Of a stretch of 64,000 bases of DNA, positions 1 to 13,269 are shown one piece after another. The stretch covers positions 51,039,080 to 51,103,079 of the forward strand of contig OY292276.1 of the NCBI GenBank assembly GCA_958496175.1. The letters run 5' to 3'. Position numbers and translations under genes: made by a program. The stretch's first letter is position 1, and every line of letters begins with the position of its first letter. Origin of the DNA: Sisyra terminalis. Its lineage: Eukaryota; Arthropoda; Insecta; Neuroptera; Sisyridae. The notes under the pieces were generated by a model. The model had not been told where the DNA came from, made no database searches, and saw nothing but the letters and a program-made list of their open reading frames with translations.

Positions 1-375
1 TGTTAGAGGAGGAAATGACCCTAAATCCCTGCCCGATAGTCGAAAAGCTATTGAATATTGTTAATCCATCATAGTCGACCAATCAATTACCCAAAAGTTC
101 CCAAGAATTGCCAATAAAGAAAACTTTCTTCTGCGACACGATAATACAAGAGTCCTCCACACAAGAAGGACCCTAGAAAAAAAATGTTAAATTAAGGGTG
201 GGTGATATTGCCTTAACTACCATAATCATCCAAAGATGTTCCATGTTCCATATTCCAAATGGTGGTTCTAAAAGTGGTTTTCGGATATTTTACTTAGTAC
301 TCAATTGATTTTTACTAATTTGGCACTAAAAATTTGCAGTCAAAAGGTGTATTTATATAAGGTATATTAATTAAA
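1..375 (+). pseudogene. mariner transposase relic (C-terminal half)
   Basis: Read on the plus strand with frame changes, this edge fragment gives mariner-like pieces: a second catalytic aspartate block reading RHDNTRVLHTRRTL near 143-175 (family form HDNARPH), then, near 280-340, the stretch LIFTNLALKIC. That last stretch is shared with the degraded mariner at 53.9-54.8 kb, so both are probably copies of one family. There are several stops and frame breaks and no intact domain. The 5' part lies outside the window. The call rests on recognising the motif and on the internal repeat match. Confidence 0.5.
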
Positions 376-3051
376 ATTTGTTTCAAAATTATTCGTTATA
401 ATTTTATGTTAAGAAAACGATAATACTTTCCGGTCTCCCTATTACTCATTCATCTTATATTCCCTGTTTTTGTTATTAAAAATTAAAATTTAAAAGGTCA
501 ATGACTGAATTTTGGACAATTTCCGTATAGGTCCACTAGTTTCCAATATGATAAAATTTTCGAAACTTTGTTTTTTTGTAAAACAAACAACACATTATAG
601 TATGAACCGAATTGCATGTTAAAAGATTGAATAGTATTTCTTATTTATCATGAGAGTGGCATGAAATTAAAACAATGAAAAAAATATTATTTTACCTTGA
701 CCGGTATGTGTATTTATCTATAAACTTTATAACAAATAAATAATCAACTAATAAATATATAAATGTTTAAATCATTTCATACCACATTAATTGACATTTT
801 TGTAAACTAATCAACCTAATTGCATTCCATTATTGACAAACTTGGCGATATAATTTCACGAAGAGGCTAAGAAGAGAATTATGCAAAAGGAAACCTATTT
901 TAGCCAAATTAGAAAATATAATTAGTGAAATGATTTGGAGTCCCAATTAATTTCGATTACGATATCTTATTATATAATGTAACGTTTTTCAATTTTAATG
1001 CGACCGGTTTTCTTTACTAATCAGTTTTGCACAATACTTGTATTGTAAAATATGAATTCTATTAATAGAATTGTATATGATTGAAAGAATGGCTAGTTTA
1101 TATACCCAACTAGTTACTAAGCTTGCATAGTTTTAAAGCTTTTTTTTAAGAAATATATTACAAAATGTTAACGTTATTATTTTTATTTCCTACAAATATT
1201 ATATTAAGTGTTGGCTCTTTAAATATAAAAGAAAATATTTAGTTTAAACTTCAAAAATGTTACAATACGAATCTAATTTATTCTAATTTCATTCTTTGTG
1301 TACAATAAACCAACAAATTTGCAATGTCATCATTTCGAATGAATTTTGACTGAACAGAATCAACAATTGGTTATATATTGGTCACAAAAATAAACACTTC
1401 CTAATCATTTGAAATTTCAAAGGTATGTTGTAACCTGTCCTTGCAAAACCACTCCTAATTGCAAGTAAAAGTTATAAGACACTAAACGATTCACAATGTT
1501 CGAAGCCTAAGATAAAATTTTTATGAGATCAAACCTTGGAAGATGAAAATAAAAATGGGATTGAGCATAATTTATCAATCTATTTAGTCGATTATTGCTG
1601 TAAGACAGGTTTGTGATGTATAATTAAATAAATTTAGAACCTTGTATTATCTGTCGAAAACGTTTATTTGAACTATGGGATATTGAAATGATTAATGCAT
1701 CGGGAAATTTGAAGTATAATTTCACATAATATTGTAATCGTGTTTAACATGAATTTAATTGACTAGAACTTTTCATAGCATTACTATACCTATCTTCAAT
1801 TGCTCTGAATATGTTTAGTTCTTAAAAATTGGAATTTGAAATTTAAAATATTACAAAACTAATTAAAAGATTGGATTGATTTTATCTATTAATATTTATT
1901 AACTTAGTTCTGCAACCGTTACAGTTCCAAGTAATTGGAATGAAAATTATTCCTGATTTCAAGTAACACGTAACGTTCAGGAAAAAATTAGCATTTACTT
2001 AAGTAACTATTACGACTTTTATATAACTATAATGATGGTTATCATTAGGTACTATTATGTCATATAAAAAGATATACTCAATTTTTGTATACTAGTTATC
2101 TTTAGCGTTTATCTTCCTGATAGAAATTATCAATCAATTCTAAACAATAATATAATTTTTTCCATTAAAGAAACTAAGGATTTTTTTTTGAGTTGACAAA
2201 AGTAATTTACCTCAATGTTTTTATTCAGTAAATGTTTTAGTCAAAAAAAATATTTTCGAAAAAAATGATTACTTTTAATATGCTTTATACTACTATAGAT
2301 AAATTCATACACAAATTAATCGTTCATTTGATGAAATCTTCTGCATATTGATTGTTACACTGCAGACATCTTTCAAAAAACCTGTTGAACTTTTGAATTT
2401 CGACAGAATGATAGTTTTGATAACTTTAAACGATAATTTGGTGACCAAAAATTTCCTGGAAAACATATACATTTTAAAGAATGGCCCATAATCATCAGAT
2501 AAGCTGATGATTTGGTATTACTATTGACAAAGACAGAAAAGAACAGCAAATGATATTGGACTGTGGTTATCCCCAAAGAAGTTATCAGAAAACTGATGAA
2601 AATTTTGAAAAAGAAAAGCTTCTATAATTAAATATTTGGAAACCATCAAAGACGAACATTGTACCAATGAAATTAAAGAAATTTGTAGTATCCACAGCGA
2701 AAAACGTATTCCCATAATAACCCCATTTATTCTAATGCAGACACGTTTATTATTACTCCTTATTTATTTATTTTTAACAATAGTTTTAACGATTGCAACT
2801 AATAACTGTTTATAACTAATACTTGTAACTTTTTCGATACTGATCTGACGAGAGCGATCACCTTATTTATATACCAATTTGCGACTTCAGGAAGTTTGAA
2901 CAGTCTCGAACCTTTCAGAAGCTTAAAACATTAGAAAGCTCTAAAAATAAGAACTTCCGAATGTTCTAAGATCGCAACAATAGTTATACTGATTCTAAAA
3001 ATTTTCATCTTTACACTAAAAGCGTGTTATATCGATAGCTTATATCAATAG
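376..3051. other. AT-rich intergenic stretch
   Basis: No gene recognised. The open frames at about 2.4-2.7 kb are short, have no recognisable motif and lack splice-supported extensions. A slightly GC-richer patch at about 2.83-2.99 kb looks repeat-like but I could not classify it. Confidence 0.5.
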
Positions 3052-3059
3052 GTTTAAGT

Positions 3060-3254
3060 CAGGGGCCAACCGGCGACCCTGGTCATTTTTCCGATCCGCG
3101 AATTTCATTGCACTTTTACAAAATCTATTAATTTTATTATGGCCAAAGTGGTGAAAACTTGTACTTTAAAAATGTCTACATCTGTATCAAAACTAATATA
3201 GGGATATATAACGTTATATGTGACCCACAATATCATTTGGGTTGGCCACCCATG
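3060..3254. mobile_element. hAT-like miniature element
   Basis: Terminal inverted repeats of the hAT type: the left end begins CAGGGGCCAACC and the complement of the right end begins CATGGGTGGCCAACC. It is flanked by an 8-bp target duplication, GTTTAAGT (3052-3059) and GTTTAAAT (3255-3262), matching at 7 of 8. About 195 bp, no coding capacity. Confidence 0.7.
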
Positions 3255-3402
3255 GTTTAAATGATTCCTCGTTTGTTAAATGATTCCCTAGCCATATGCG
3301 GCTCGATCTTATTGAAAGATGTATATTTTTATATTATTTAAAAAAAGAATGGAGTGATTTACATTTCCAATTGTGTTTTAATACGATACTGAATGTAAAT
3401 AT

Positions 3403-4286
3403 TAGAGATGCCACGAATATTCGGCCACTATTCGGTATTCGGCCTATTCTGCTACTTTTTTAATATTCGGTATTCGGCCAAATATTGCTTACTATTCGAC
3501 CGATACCGAATACCAAATCATCAAAAAAGAAACCATATTTTACTCAAAAATGTATAGGTATGGGGAATCGGAAAGCAATGTCGTTTTCTTAACATAAAAT
3601 TAAAACACAAAATTTTTACACAAGCTTAAATTTCGAAGCATATAATCCCAAATTTGTGTTCCTTTGGGAATTTATTGAACCATTTCAGTATAGAGCTTAG
3701 AATAATAAATATTTTTAATCTTTTGTGAGTGAACTAATCACGCTAATCAGAAAATGTCTTTAGGTACGACTTTGAAATTACTTATAAACCGATAAATGGC
3801 AATTGAATGTCAATAGGTTCAGTAATGACATTACTTTCCGATCCTATTAATATTTATTTTAATCATAAATTTCTACACTTATTACAAAATAAAAATCAAT
3901 CTGTGATACGTTGTGATGGGTAAAACTTAGAAATGAAACTAATATTCGAAAACTATTCGGTGTTCGACTATATACACCGAACAGTAAATTAGGAAAAAAT
4001 GCATAATATTACTCAGAAAGGCTTTTATTTCACCAATAGCTTTTAACTTATAAATTTATTTTGCCATAGCATATTAATACTTAAAATCTATCAGTGGTAA
4101 GTTATGATGAATGAAAACAAATTTTTCAGCGTTTGTTGATAGCAAACAATTTCGATTTTCCTCATAAATTATAAAGTTAAATTATAAACTACAAAGAAGG
4201 TTTAAACCTTAAACCTCATTCGCTAACGGTACTAAGTGTCGCCGAATATTCGGTATTCGGCCTAATCACTATTCGTGGCATCTCTA
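3403..4286. mobile_element. non-autonomous hAT-type element (884 bp)
   Basis: The ends are inverted copies, TAGAGATGCCACGAATA on the left and its complement on the right. It is bounded by a perfect 8-bp target duplication GTAAATAT (3395-3402 and 4287-4294), the hAT signature. The sub-terminal DNA carries several ATTCGGTATTCGG units on both sides. There is no transposase frame. A smaller mariner-like element sits inside it (3557-3844), so this insertion is the older of the two. Confidence 0.8.
3557..3844. mobile_element. mariner-like miniature nested in hAT element
   Basis: Inverted ends with the core ATCGGAAAGCAATGTC on the left and ATCGGAAAGTAATGTC on the complement of the right, flanked by TA on both sides. 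The right half is closely related to the right end of the degraded mariner at 53945-54837 (shared CTTTAG..ACTTTGAAAT..ACTTAT..ATAAATGG pattern), so it is probably an internally deleted copy of that family. Confidence 0.65.
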
Positions 4287-4294
4287 GTAAATAT

Positions 4295-5940
4295 TAAACA
4301 ATATTATAAAATCATACATAGGTTTTATATTTCCAAAGGGTGTAAAAGGTACAAGAAAAAATAAGAAATAAAATTTATAACTTATCAAAATAAAGACATT
4401 ATATGGTGCAGATTATTTTACAAAATCTTAAGGGGACATTCCTAATTATTTAGACCAAGAATTTTTGTCACTGCTAAAAAAATAGGGCATCTCTAGTCTG
4501 CACTATTGTAGTCTGTCTACACCATTACTGAGTATTTTCTTTTTGATCACAAGTACGAACATTGATAACGTGTGTTGTAAAACAATACTTAAGTATCGCT
4601 AACTAATTACTAACGGCGTATTTAATAGGACTTAATAAGTTTCAAGAATTTAACTAACAGTTCTTTAATTCTTTTCCATGACAAGTCACCGAGTGCAACT
4701 TGTTGATCAAGCGAAATGATATCCAGCTAATCAGTGTATTAATTACAGAAACCATAGTTTACATGAGAAAAATATCGATTATACGTGATTTAAATAATAA
4801 AATAGTATCATATTTTCACCTGAGTAATCTGCAAAAGTGGAAATGAAACGACAGAGATTATTCATTCTAACAAAATCACGCTTTCTAATTTTATATTTAT
4901 CGACCAGAGTTGACCAAGAAGCCGCAAGTACAAGTACCACAAGTATATCTTTATTGCTTGGTTTCTCAACTCGGGGTCTTCCTTCTTAAAACTTCAGTAA
5001 TTCTTGCACAAAAAAAAACCTTAATTAAGATTGTTTCAGAATCGGTTTAACTGGGTTGCTTCAAAGTATCTTAGCATTTTCGAAACTTAATTAAAAATCA
5101 AAAATTATGCAGTCGTAAACGCAGAAGACTGGTTAAATAAAAATTGAATTAGAAAAATATTAGAAAAATAAGTTACTAAACTTCCGCGTTTATAACATTT
5201 ACGTAATAAAAACCATGTTTCGAAACAATTAATTTTGATTTAACTTGATTTTTATGTTTTATAATAATTCCTTTGTAATAAGCACTTTTTGTGGTTTCGA
5301 ATTAATTGAGAAAATTAAATTTTCACACTCTCTCAACCGTTATAAACTGATAGGTATCGTTGATTGGAAATTAATGTGCCGATAACGTACCAAAATTTTA
5401 TAACGGTTATAAATTTATCCAATTCATATTTTCAAATCTCATTAAAATATATTTGATTGAAGTAATTATAATTAGTTTTTTTTTTAATAATTTTTCTTTA
5501 GGAAAGTGTGTCATTTTTACGTTTATTGTTAAATAGTTGTGAATAAATAGAAGCAAAAATGATTGACTTTCAAAAATCAGGGTCAGTTCAATTCATTTTG
5601 TTTTACATAAACGATTCTTCTCTGACTATAAAATTTATTACAGTATAATGTACTTAAAAACTAAATTATCTGAATATCCATTAAATAATTTCATCACCAA
5701 TATACCAATATATCTTTGACACTTATTAACACAAAAATTTAAATTACTTTTACAATAATCGGTAGGAGTAGGAAAATTTAAACGACCAAAAGTTTCAAAA
5801 ATATTTTGTCTTCATTTTATGGCAATTTTTTATGGAGCACTAATGCGTTTGAAAATTGTACTATAGGGGACCTTAGCGAATTACAAACCGTTGAAATATA
5901 GTGAAATATATAATGAAGAAATATAAAATTTAGATTTTTT
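4295..5940. other. intergenic stretch, no gene recognised
   Basis: AT-rich throughout. A patch at about 4.90-5.01 kb is richer in GC but its frames are short and have no matching splice sites. I see nothing else in it. Confidence 0.5.
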
Positions 5941-6290
5941 TTAATTGTTATTTACCGTCCCTTTATAACTACTAAGGTCCTTTAGCGACTCTAGGGTTAA
6001 TTAAATCTTTGATCGAGAAATATTGAAAATTTGCACGATACAAGGATTGAACCCACTACCTACTAGTTTTGGATCGGTCACCTAGACCATTTTTTCCTAA
6101 CCTGTGGTTTTTAAAAGTTTGTTTTATGTTTTTAATTTAATGAAGGAATACTAAGATATAATATTATCCGATAATTGGACCTTTTTTTTCACTCAGGGGT
6201 CCTATGCATTATGCTTGATTTACTTGAGGGTCCGCGGCTGAAAAAGGTTAGGAACCGCTGACGTAGACCATTTGGCTACCATTAGGTTAA
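5941..6290 (-). repeat. tRNA-derived SINE copy, split by insertion
   Basis: Minus-strand copy of the SINE seen intact at 45.3 kb and 57.26 kb. The 3' part (complement of CGACTCTAGGGTTAA, conserved in all copies) and the B-box region lie at 5941-6087; the 5' end resumes at 6269-6290. The interruption is a hAT-like miniature with its own target duplication. Confidence 0.75.
6088..6260. mobile_element. hAT-like miniature inserted in SINE
   Basis: The complement of the right end begins CAGCGGTTCCTAACC, a typical hAT terminus; the left end is worn but retains TTCCTAACCTG. The flanking 8-bp duplication is ACCTAGAC (6080-6087) and ACGTAGAC (6261-6268). Removing the element restores the SINE reading seen in the other copies, which independently confirms the boundaries. 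Confidence 0.75.
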
Positions 6291-8072
6291 AATTTAGATA
6301 ATTCATAACTTAAAAGCATTAAGAATACAGAATATTGGAATATTGAAAATATTGAAAGGTAAATGTATTTCAGCACCTCAAAAAGGACAAATTCTCATTA
6401 AACAGTAATTCTCATTTTCAGCTAATATTAATCATTAGAAATGCCAGAAATTTCTATTTGATCCACAAAGAAATATTCCATAAAATATAATTAAACTTCA
6501 ACGACAATATGTCAACTAAGAAAAAATACAATGAAGAAAGCATAAAAAGTGATATAAAAGATAAATCAAAATGACTTTCCAGCTAGCATTTGAAAAATTA
6601 TGCTTCAAAAATAATTATAGTTTGATCTGATTCTGTCGCATATAAAAGATTAACTTGTCTAATAATTCATGCTTGTAACTTTGAATTATTTATGGTTAGT
6701 GGTTACCTTCGTAGATTTATTATCATAATACAACCAAATCGATAATATGACAAAAACTTTAAATTAATTGAGCTTTGATACTTTAACAAGAGCATAGCTA
6801 GAAGGTCAAAAAACTGTACAAAATTTCAGATAATTTCAAGAAATCAAATCCTGCATTTGGAAATGAAACTAAGATGTGGAATTCTCCGAAATTACCGCTT
6901 CTTAATATCATAAACAACAAAATATAGTATTAGAGTAGTTCATTTATTTTTCATTAATACAAGCAATGGTGGACTTTTTATGTACTTCAGAAATTTCAAC
7001 TTGATTCTAAAAATCAAAATGTTTATGAAAAATTTATTACTTCTTATAAAGATAATTTAATAATTAGAATAAAAATAATATGAAATCATTCTTTTAAATT
7101 CGACAAAAATGATTCATCATGTGGATAGCATTGAAAATTTGTTCATAACATTGAATTTATTTCGGCTTCCAAAAACGGCAATGATTACAAATAAAACGAA
7201 TTTGCCACAACAATAAATAAGTATTTTAATTACAAAATATCTTGAAAAATACACACGAACTTGATTTATTCCTTTTTTGTTCGAGAGCTAGTTGTTTTTT
7301 TAATTTCAAATAAATTTTCCTATAATTTTACTCATACTCTTTAAATTAATGAGTAATAACGACAATAATGCAAGATGCTCATAAACATTGATTATATTTA
7401 TAAGTAATATATTCGTGAAATGATAAAAATTACATGTTTAATACATTATTAAAAGCTTTTTTCAGTCATTAAATTATTGATTTCTTTTCATTGTCACATT
7501 ATGAATTTTTGTAATATTTACCCATTAATCTTCATACTACGTATCACAAAAATACTTTTGCAACTATTTTTATACAACTTCAGTGTTCTTTACGTCCTTG
7601 GAAAATCCAAGAGAAGTTTAATATAGATTGTGAAGTTCTTTCAGGGTTTTTCCAATATTCTCAAGCTTGAAATTTACCACAAATATGTAAGGTAGATGAA
7701 TTAGGTAAATTAGAGAATCCTATTAAACAAATATCTTTTTAAATGTTTTAATTTAATATTGTCAATAAGAAAAATTGAAATAAAATAGGAACAAATAACA
7801 AGAAAATTAAATTCCACTGAGTATTTAATGTGTTAATTTAAAAAATCAATACAAAACGAATAAAATTTATAAGGGTTTTTATAGAATGAAGAAAGTTAAA
7901 TAAAAATCATATAGTATAATGAAACATAGGAAACCATATAAAATAAATAAAACTTGATTTGTTGATAAATAGTAGCAGTAAGTGTGAATATTTTAAATAA
8001 TATAATAAAATAATACTAATTGTTTATTTCAAATAAGCATTTGCTTTTAATTACGGAAAATATTTAATTACT
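6291..8072. other. intergenic stretch, no gene recognised
   Basis: Very AT-rich, with no frame or splice-site cluster that I could connect and no repeat I could classify. Confidence 0.5.
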
Positions 8073-8335
8073 TGCTGACCTGACAGATATTGTCCTGTCC
8101 AAATATTTCAGAAACAGTGTTTTCTGTTTATTGTCATGATTTTTGATACATAATGTTGTAAACTTTGTTTTCTGACACCTATAAATTTATATTTTGAACA
8201 ATTCACCCAATATCTTTCTAAATTATAGCCTATTAGGTATTATTTTAAAGTTTCACTGAAATCCATTCAGGAGCTTTTGCGTGAAAGAGTAACAAACATT
8301 TATACATACAAATTTTCGCGTTTATAAAATAAGTA
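8073..8335 (+). repeat. LINE/SINE-type 3' tail repeat
   Basis: It begins with TGACCTGACAGATATTGTCCTG and ends in a stretch containing GAAATCCATTCAGGAGCTTT, followed by GCGTGAAAGAGTAACAAAC. This wording is a very common 3' end of retroposons in insect genomes. Only the tail is present, with no reverse transcriptase frame. Family assignment is from memory of the motif only. Confidence 0.45.
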
Positions 8336-11300
8336 AGGACGTAAAATATCATAAAAATTTATATAATTTTAAAGAAAGAAGTACTTCCTAGAATAACAAA
8401 TTTGATGTTATTGACTAATTCCAAACAAAAGCTTTTTTGGGATTTAAGCATCACATTTAACCATAATTTATTAAATGACCCCGATAGCTACCTCGACTTA
8501 ATAGTTTAAACTATATCCAGTAGAAATTTCACTTTTATTTTTGACTTTAAAGGAAAAATTCACCACTTTTTATAAAAAATTGTAATTAACAAAATTATTT
8601 TTCTTACAACTACTGAAAGTATTAGATACTATATTTGAAATTTCAACAACTGAAACATTCTTTTGCAAATCTGCTCTTTATATATTTCTTCTCGTCACCA
8701 AAAAAACTAATTTAATATATTTAGTATCGATTAAAAAAAACTAATTAGAAAGCTGTATTAAAAGATAATAGGTAATTAGGAGTAAAACTATCATTATAGT
8801 CGATAACAAATGCAACGTGATAGAGTATTATTGTCAATTAAACTTATCTTTTTGAAAATTTTCTTTAAATAACACTTACTAATTAAAAAAATATACACGT
8901 ATCAAAAAGATTACCAAGAAATTGCTTAGGTTTTTTTACTTTTAGAAATTTGAAATCCTATCCAGAACTCCGTGTAAAAACTTTACATTGAACTTCAAAA
9001 AGACGAATTGAAAAAATTATTCATTTAATCGTTATTATCGTACAGAATACAAATTTATATGGCAAAGGGATATTTACCGATAATAAAACACGTAATTCTT
9101 AAATATTAGCCTTAAGAAAACGGAAAATTACGCATTGAGTATCGAAATTAAGTTTTTTTTTCAAGATTTCAATGTTACATTCTAAAAAAAATTGAACTAA
9201 CAATCAAATACGAGGCAATTAGTTTAGTGTTTTTAAAAGACCTATGAACAACACAATAGAATCAACGAAAATATATATTTTGCAACGAAAAAAGTAATAA
9301 CAGAGGTTTGGTTTTTTTAATATATGTTTTTAGTAATACAAAAAGTGTTTATTAATGAAAAATTATATGATAACATTTGAGATTTTAGTACGTGCTGATA
9401 AAATACATTGTACGCAGTGATTGAAGAAAATTCCTTGAAACAATATTTTATTGACATTATTTTATTAATAATAAGAATATGAAACAATACTTCAATATGA
9501 ATATACTAAGGAAAATTTAGACAAATAGAAAAGTGGCCACTTTAGGTATGTGGTCAATGAAAAATGATATTAATAAATCACATTGGAAGTTTCAATGCAA
9601 TGAGAAAATGTATCCCTCAAGATTTAAGGAGTTATAATAGTTTCAAAGACTAAGACATAGGATACTTCTGTGTTTTTACTTATATTAAAAATGTAATACA
9701 TAAACAATACTCTTTGAAATTTCTTTTGAAACTTTTGAAAAGTGAAATTTTGGTATTTGATTTTCGAAGACTGGAAAGTTTATATTCTTGGGGTTGGTCA
9801 GGAGAACACTTTATTTGAAATTCAAAATCCAAATATTTTTTGCTACCATAGAGCAATACTGATACTACTACGCTAGTAAACAATCTAATTACGCTAATTT
9901 TAATTCAAATATAATAACTTTTTTAAGCCGAATAATTTGATCGCATTCCAACGTTTATTAAAAGCGTCATATGGTTACAAAAATATACAGAAAACTTAAT
10001 TCATCTCCATCTTCTATTTAGATTTAATAGCCTGATAAAATCCCTTTCATTAATCTATAAATCCCGGACCACAAATTAAATTAAATAATTCTGAGACACA
10101 AATTGACATCAACTCTTAAATCGTTGCGTCTTTAAATGAGGCTAAAATCATTTCAAAATTGTTACCTAATTTAAATATTACCATCAACTATTCCAAACAA
10201 GTTTCTTAACAAAAAGAGCATCTTCATTAGGGTCGACCGACCACAAACGGGATTCCTTTTTCCAAAAACTAGCAGGTATCTTTTTTATGCAAGTCAGGTA
10301 AAAATAGTCACGGCAATAAATTTTTGGAATTTCGACAAATTTTTGCAACTGACTTATTTACATAGTACCTACGGCACAAAAATTCAAATAAACCCATTAT
10401 TGTAAATAAGATCACGCACGTTGTCGAGACTTTGAAATATAAACGTGATTGTTTTAATTAAATAATGAAATTTTATTTGTTGTAAAGCAAAAATATAATA
10501 TTTTCCTCGAATGTACAAATGGTATAAAGGGAACGTAATGTTTGTGTTTTTATATACTATTGTTTATATATTTTTTTTTAAATATAACGTACCTTTGTAA
10601 ATTTAATATTTTCCTTTGAGTGTTCACTTTATTGTAGTTAAAATAACGAATTGATATTATCGTATTTTTTGATTTTTAATTATCTTATAAGATAAGTTGT
10701 CGATAATTATAAAACACATGTAGGTATTCGATGAATGCGTCACACTTTCACATAAAAATTCAATGATCAACACAAAAGTTAGTCACATTTTTAATACAAT
10801 TACCGATTCAAATAAAAATGGGATATTCAAATTCACGTTTACATGTTTTACGGCAAGTTATTTGAATCGTAACACAGGAAAATTATTGTATTCTATTTTC
10901 GATAAACTGTTACTATAGCAACAATGGAAATCGTATTGAATATATGGAGGTGTTCTACGTAACACGAACGGTATGGAAATGTAATGTGCTCGGCCTGAAT
11001 GGAACGAATACTTCAGAATACTTGGAACAACTTTGAGCTGCCTTCACTGGTCGGGTGGCTCAGAAGCCCCCCTAGTCCACAGTTTTATGAAAAATTACGT
11101 CACGTTTCCACCGTTTGTCCAGTACTGGTCTCTGGCCTCGTCACATTCATCCATACCATCATAAGTTTCAATACATTGATTATTTCTTGCCGCTCACTTG
11201 CATCTACCAATTCACATTGAGGCTTCAGTGGTTTGATGGATTTTTGAACACTTTCGAACAAAGAACTTTGTCTGTATCTTGTCTAAACGCAAGGGTCAGC

Positions 11301-13065
11301 AACAAAACTCTTCAAAGGAAATTCTTCCGGTTAGAGAATAATGGGTTTTGTTTCATTGATATCCACAGCCTCTGATCGATGTTACGATAGTCATATTGGG
11401 TCAATAGCTCGGAATTCAATATCGAAACATAAAAAAACAGGAATACCTGCAGATAAAAATATAACGGTCCCTTTCTGCAACTTTGTACTATATACGCATT
11501 TATGGCATTGCTCAAAGAGATTTATCGGCAGCTTTTTTTAATAATAATAATTTTCAAACGATTATTAATCTAGAGCCTTAATGCTACTAAAAAACTACAT
11601 GTTAGTGACCCATGTAATTATTTTGCATAACCGATATCATCCTTGATTACTAAATAGCTAAGCTGATTGCCGCTTTTTCAAATATATGTTATTGTTGCCA
11701 AATATTCTTTGAGTTACTACCTTCGGCTTGTTAAGTATCCAGTTTTTTAAGGAGTCATAAAAATCCGAAAGCTGAAGACCATTGCAAATTTGCTCTTTTA
11801 ATTTATAAAAAAATGAACATAGAATTTTTTTCAGGAAGGTGCCCTTTATTTAGTGTTCAAATTAATTTTAGATCTAAAAAAATAACAATATTTTAAGTTC
11901 ATTCGTCTTTTTTTTATTTGGGGCATTATCAAATGAAATATTTCAAATCTCCTAATTGATTTTGAACATTTAATAATACAACTTGGAAAATATTAATGGA
12001 AATAACGGGATACTACAACAAACACTTATGCTAATCCATAAGAAAATGGTTATTTGTGCTTAGCACAACATTTCGGTGAATGTTTCGCATTTTTCATTAT
12101 TACCATTAATAATTGTCATATAATAATAATAATAATTAAACTCCTTGCCGAGACATCCTGTTATGCACATATAACAAATATTTTGCCTATATCCTTGCAT
12201 TCCTTTCGCACATCAGTTATTGACAAAATTTAAAATATGCATCGTCTGAATATTATAAAAATTCAAAATTTTCGATTGAAAATAATTTACTATTTAATGT
12301 ATTGAATAGGTTACAATAGGTGATTAATGGTGGCGATGGTTGATTGGTGATAGTTGCAGTATGCCTATTTTAGCAAGTGGTACATTTATATTTGATAATA
12401 CTTTTAAAAGTCGAGAAACGCTCATTAACGTACATAACCATTCAAAAATTCCACAGTTTAAGGCAGAAGAGCTATTTTTTTAAGATTAAATAAACTTAAA
12501 TGGAAAACAAATCACTAGATAAAGGTGATGAGATAATGGATTCATTGTATTTCTTAGGGTAAAGATCAAAGTTTACAGATCCTAATACCTATATATTCAA
12601 GTTGGCTTTTAAACAAAAATTCGTTAAGCTGAAAATACTATTTGCTTTTCGAATTCATTAAAATTTCTTATATCTTAGTCATACATTTAAGCTATTTATC
12701 ACTAGTATAATATTAAATTCCTCAAGATAAGCAATCTTCATCGAGATAAGATTGAAACAGTAATAGCTTTATTTTCATTCTTTTGCTAAATTTTTTATTT
12801 GATTAAAATAGTCTACAAAGTCTTTTTTTTCCAAATTTTTGATGTGGAAAATAGAAGAAATATTTATAAAGGTCTCAACTTGCGGGTACCCTTACAGAAC
12901 ATACACTTATCTACAAGTAATTCTTTGGTTCAAATCAGTCTATTTAGTTATAATTTTATGAAAAATTTCAATTGAACATTATCGTGAATCAATTTAATTA
13001 AGATAATATATTTTCTAAGCCTTGATGATAATTTAAGGCGCAAAGATATTAGCTATTTTCTTTTA
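8336..13065. other. intergenic stretch with faint coding relics
   Basis: No gene supported. The complement of 10.20-10.31 kb reads IPASFWKKESRLW, reminiscent of an LTR-retroelement gag start, but the frame fails soon after. A GC-richer island at 10.99-11.53 kb is listed separately. The rest is AT-rich and featureless to me. Confidence 0.45.
10990..11535 (-). pseudogene. GC-richer eroded coding-like island
   Basis: This block stands out from its AT-rich surroundings. Read on the minus strand in one frame from about 11531 it stays coding-like but with several stops: an opening LPINLFEQCHKC, then FLSAGIPVFLCFDIEF, then after stops DASERQEIINVLKLMMVW. Uninterrupted frames on either strand are under 90 codons. 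I do not recognise the family. A decayed retrocopy or transposon gene is the likeliest reading; a diverged exon cluster is possible. Confidence 0.25.
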
Positions 13066-13200
13066 TTGATTATTTACCGTTCTACTATGACTGACAAGAT
13101 GTTGAGCAACTCTAGGGTTAATAAAAATCCGTAAATCGAGAAATATTGAAAATTTACTCGATACGAAAATCGAACCCAGAACCTTCCAGTTGACCTCCAA
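13066..13200 (-). repeat. tRNA-derived SINE copy, partial
   Basis: Minus-strand partial copy of the window's SINE: the complement of the conserved 3' block (ACTCTAGGGTTAATAAAAAT), the middle block and a worn B box (complement of GGGTTCGAT). The 5' A-box end is not recognisable. Confidence 0.65.
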
Positions 13201-13269
13201 AACTTTCATCGGATCTCCCAGAACGATCATCTTGAGCATTAGTAGGCTGATGCTAACTATAAAAAGCAA

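Noticed and set aside
10200..10320. Retroviral-type gag fragment (minus strand, IPASFWKKESRLW)
   Set aside because: Only about 25 codons resemble the gag opening and no pol, LTR or primer site could be found, so I left it as a note.
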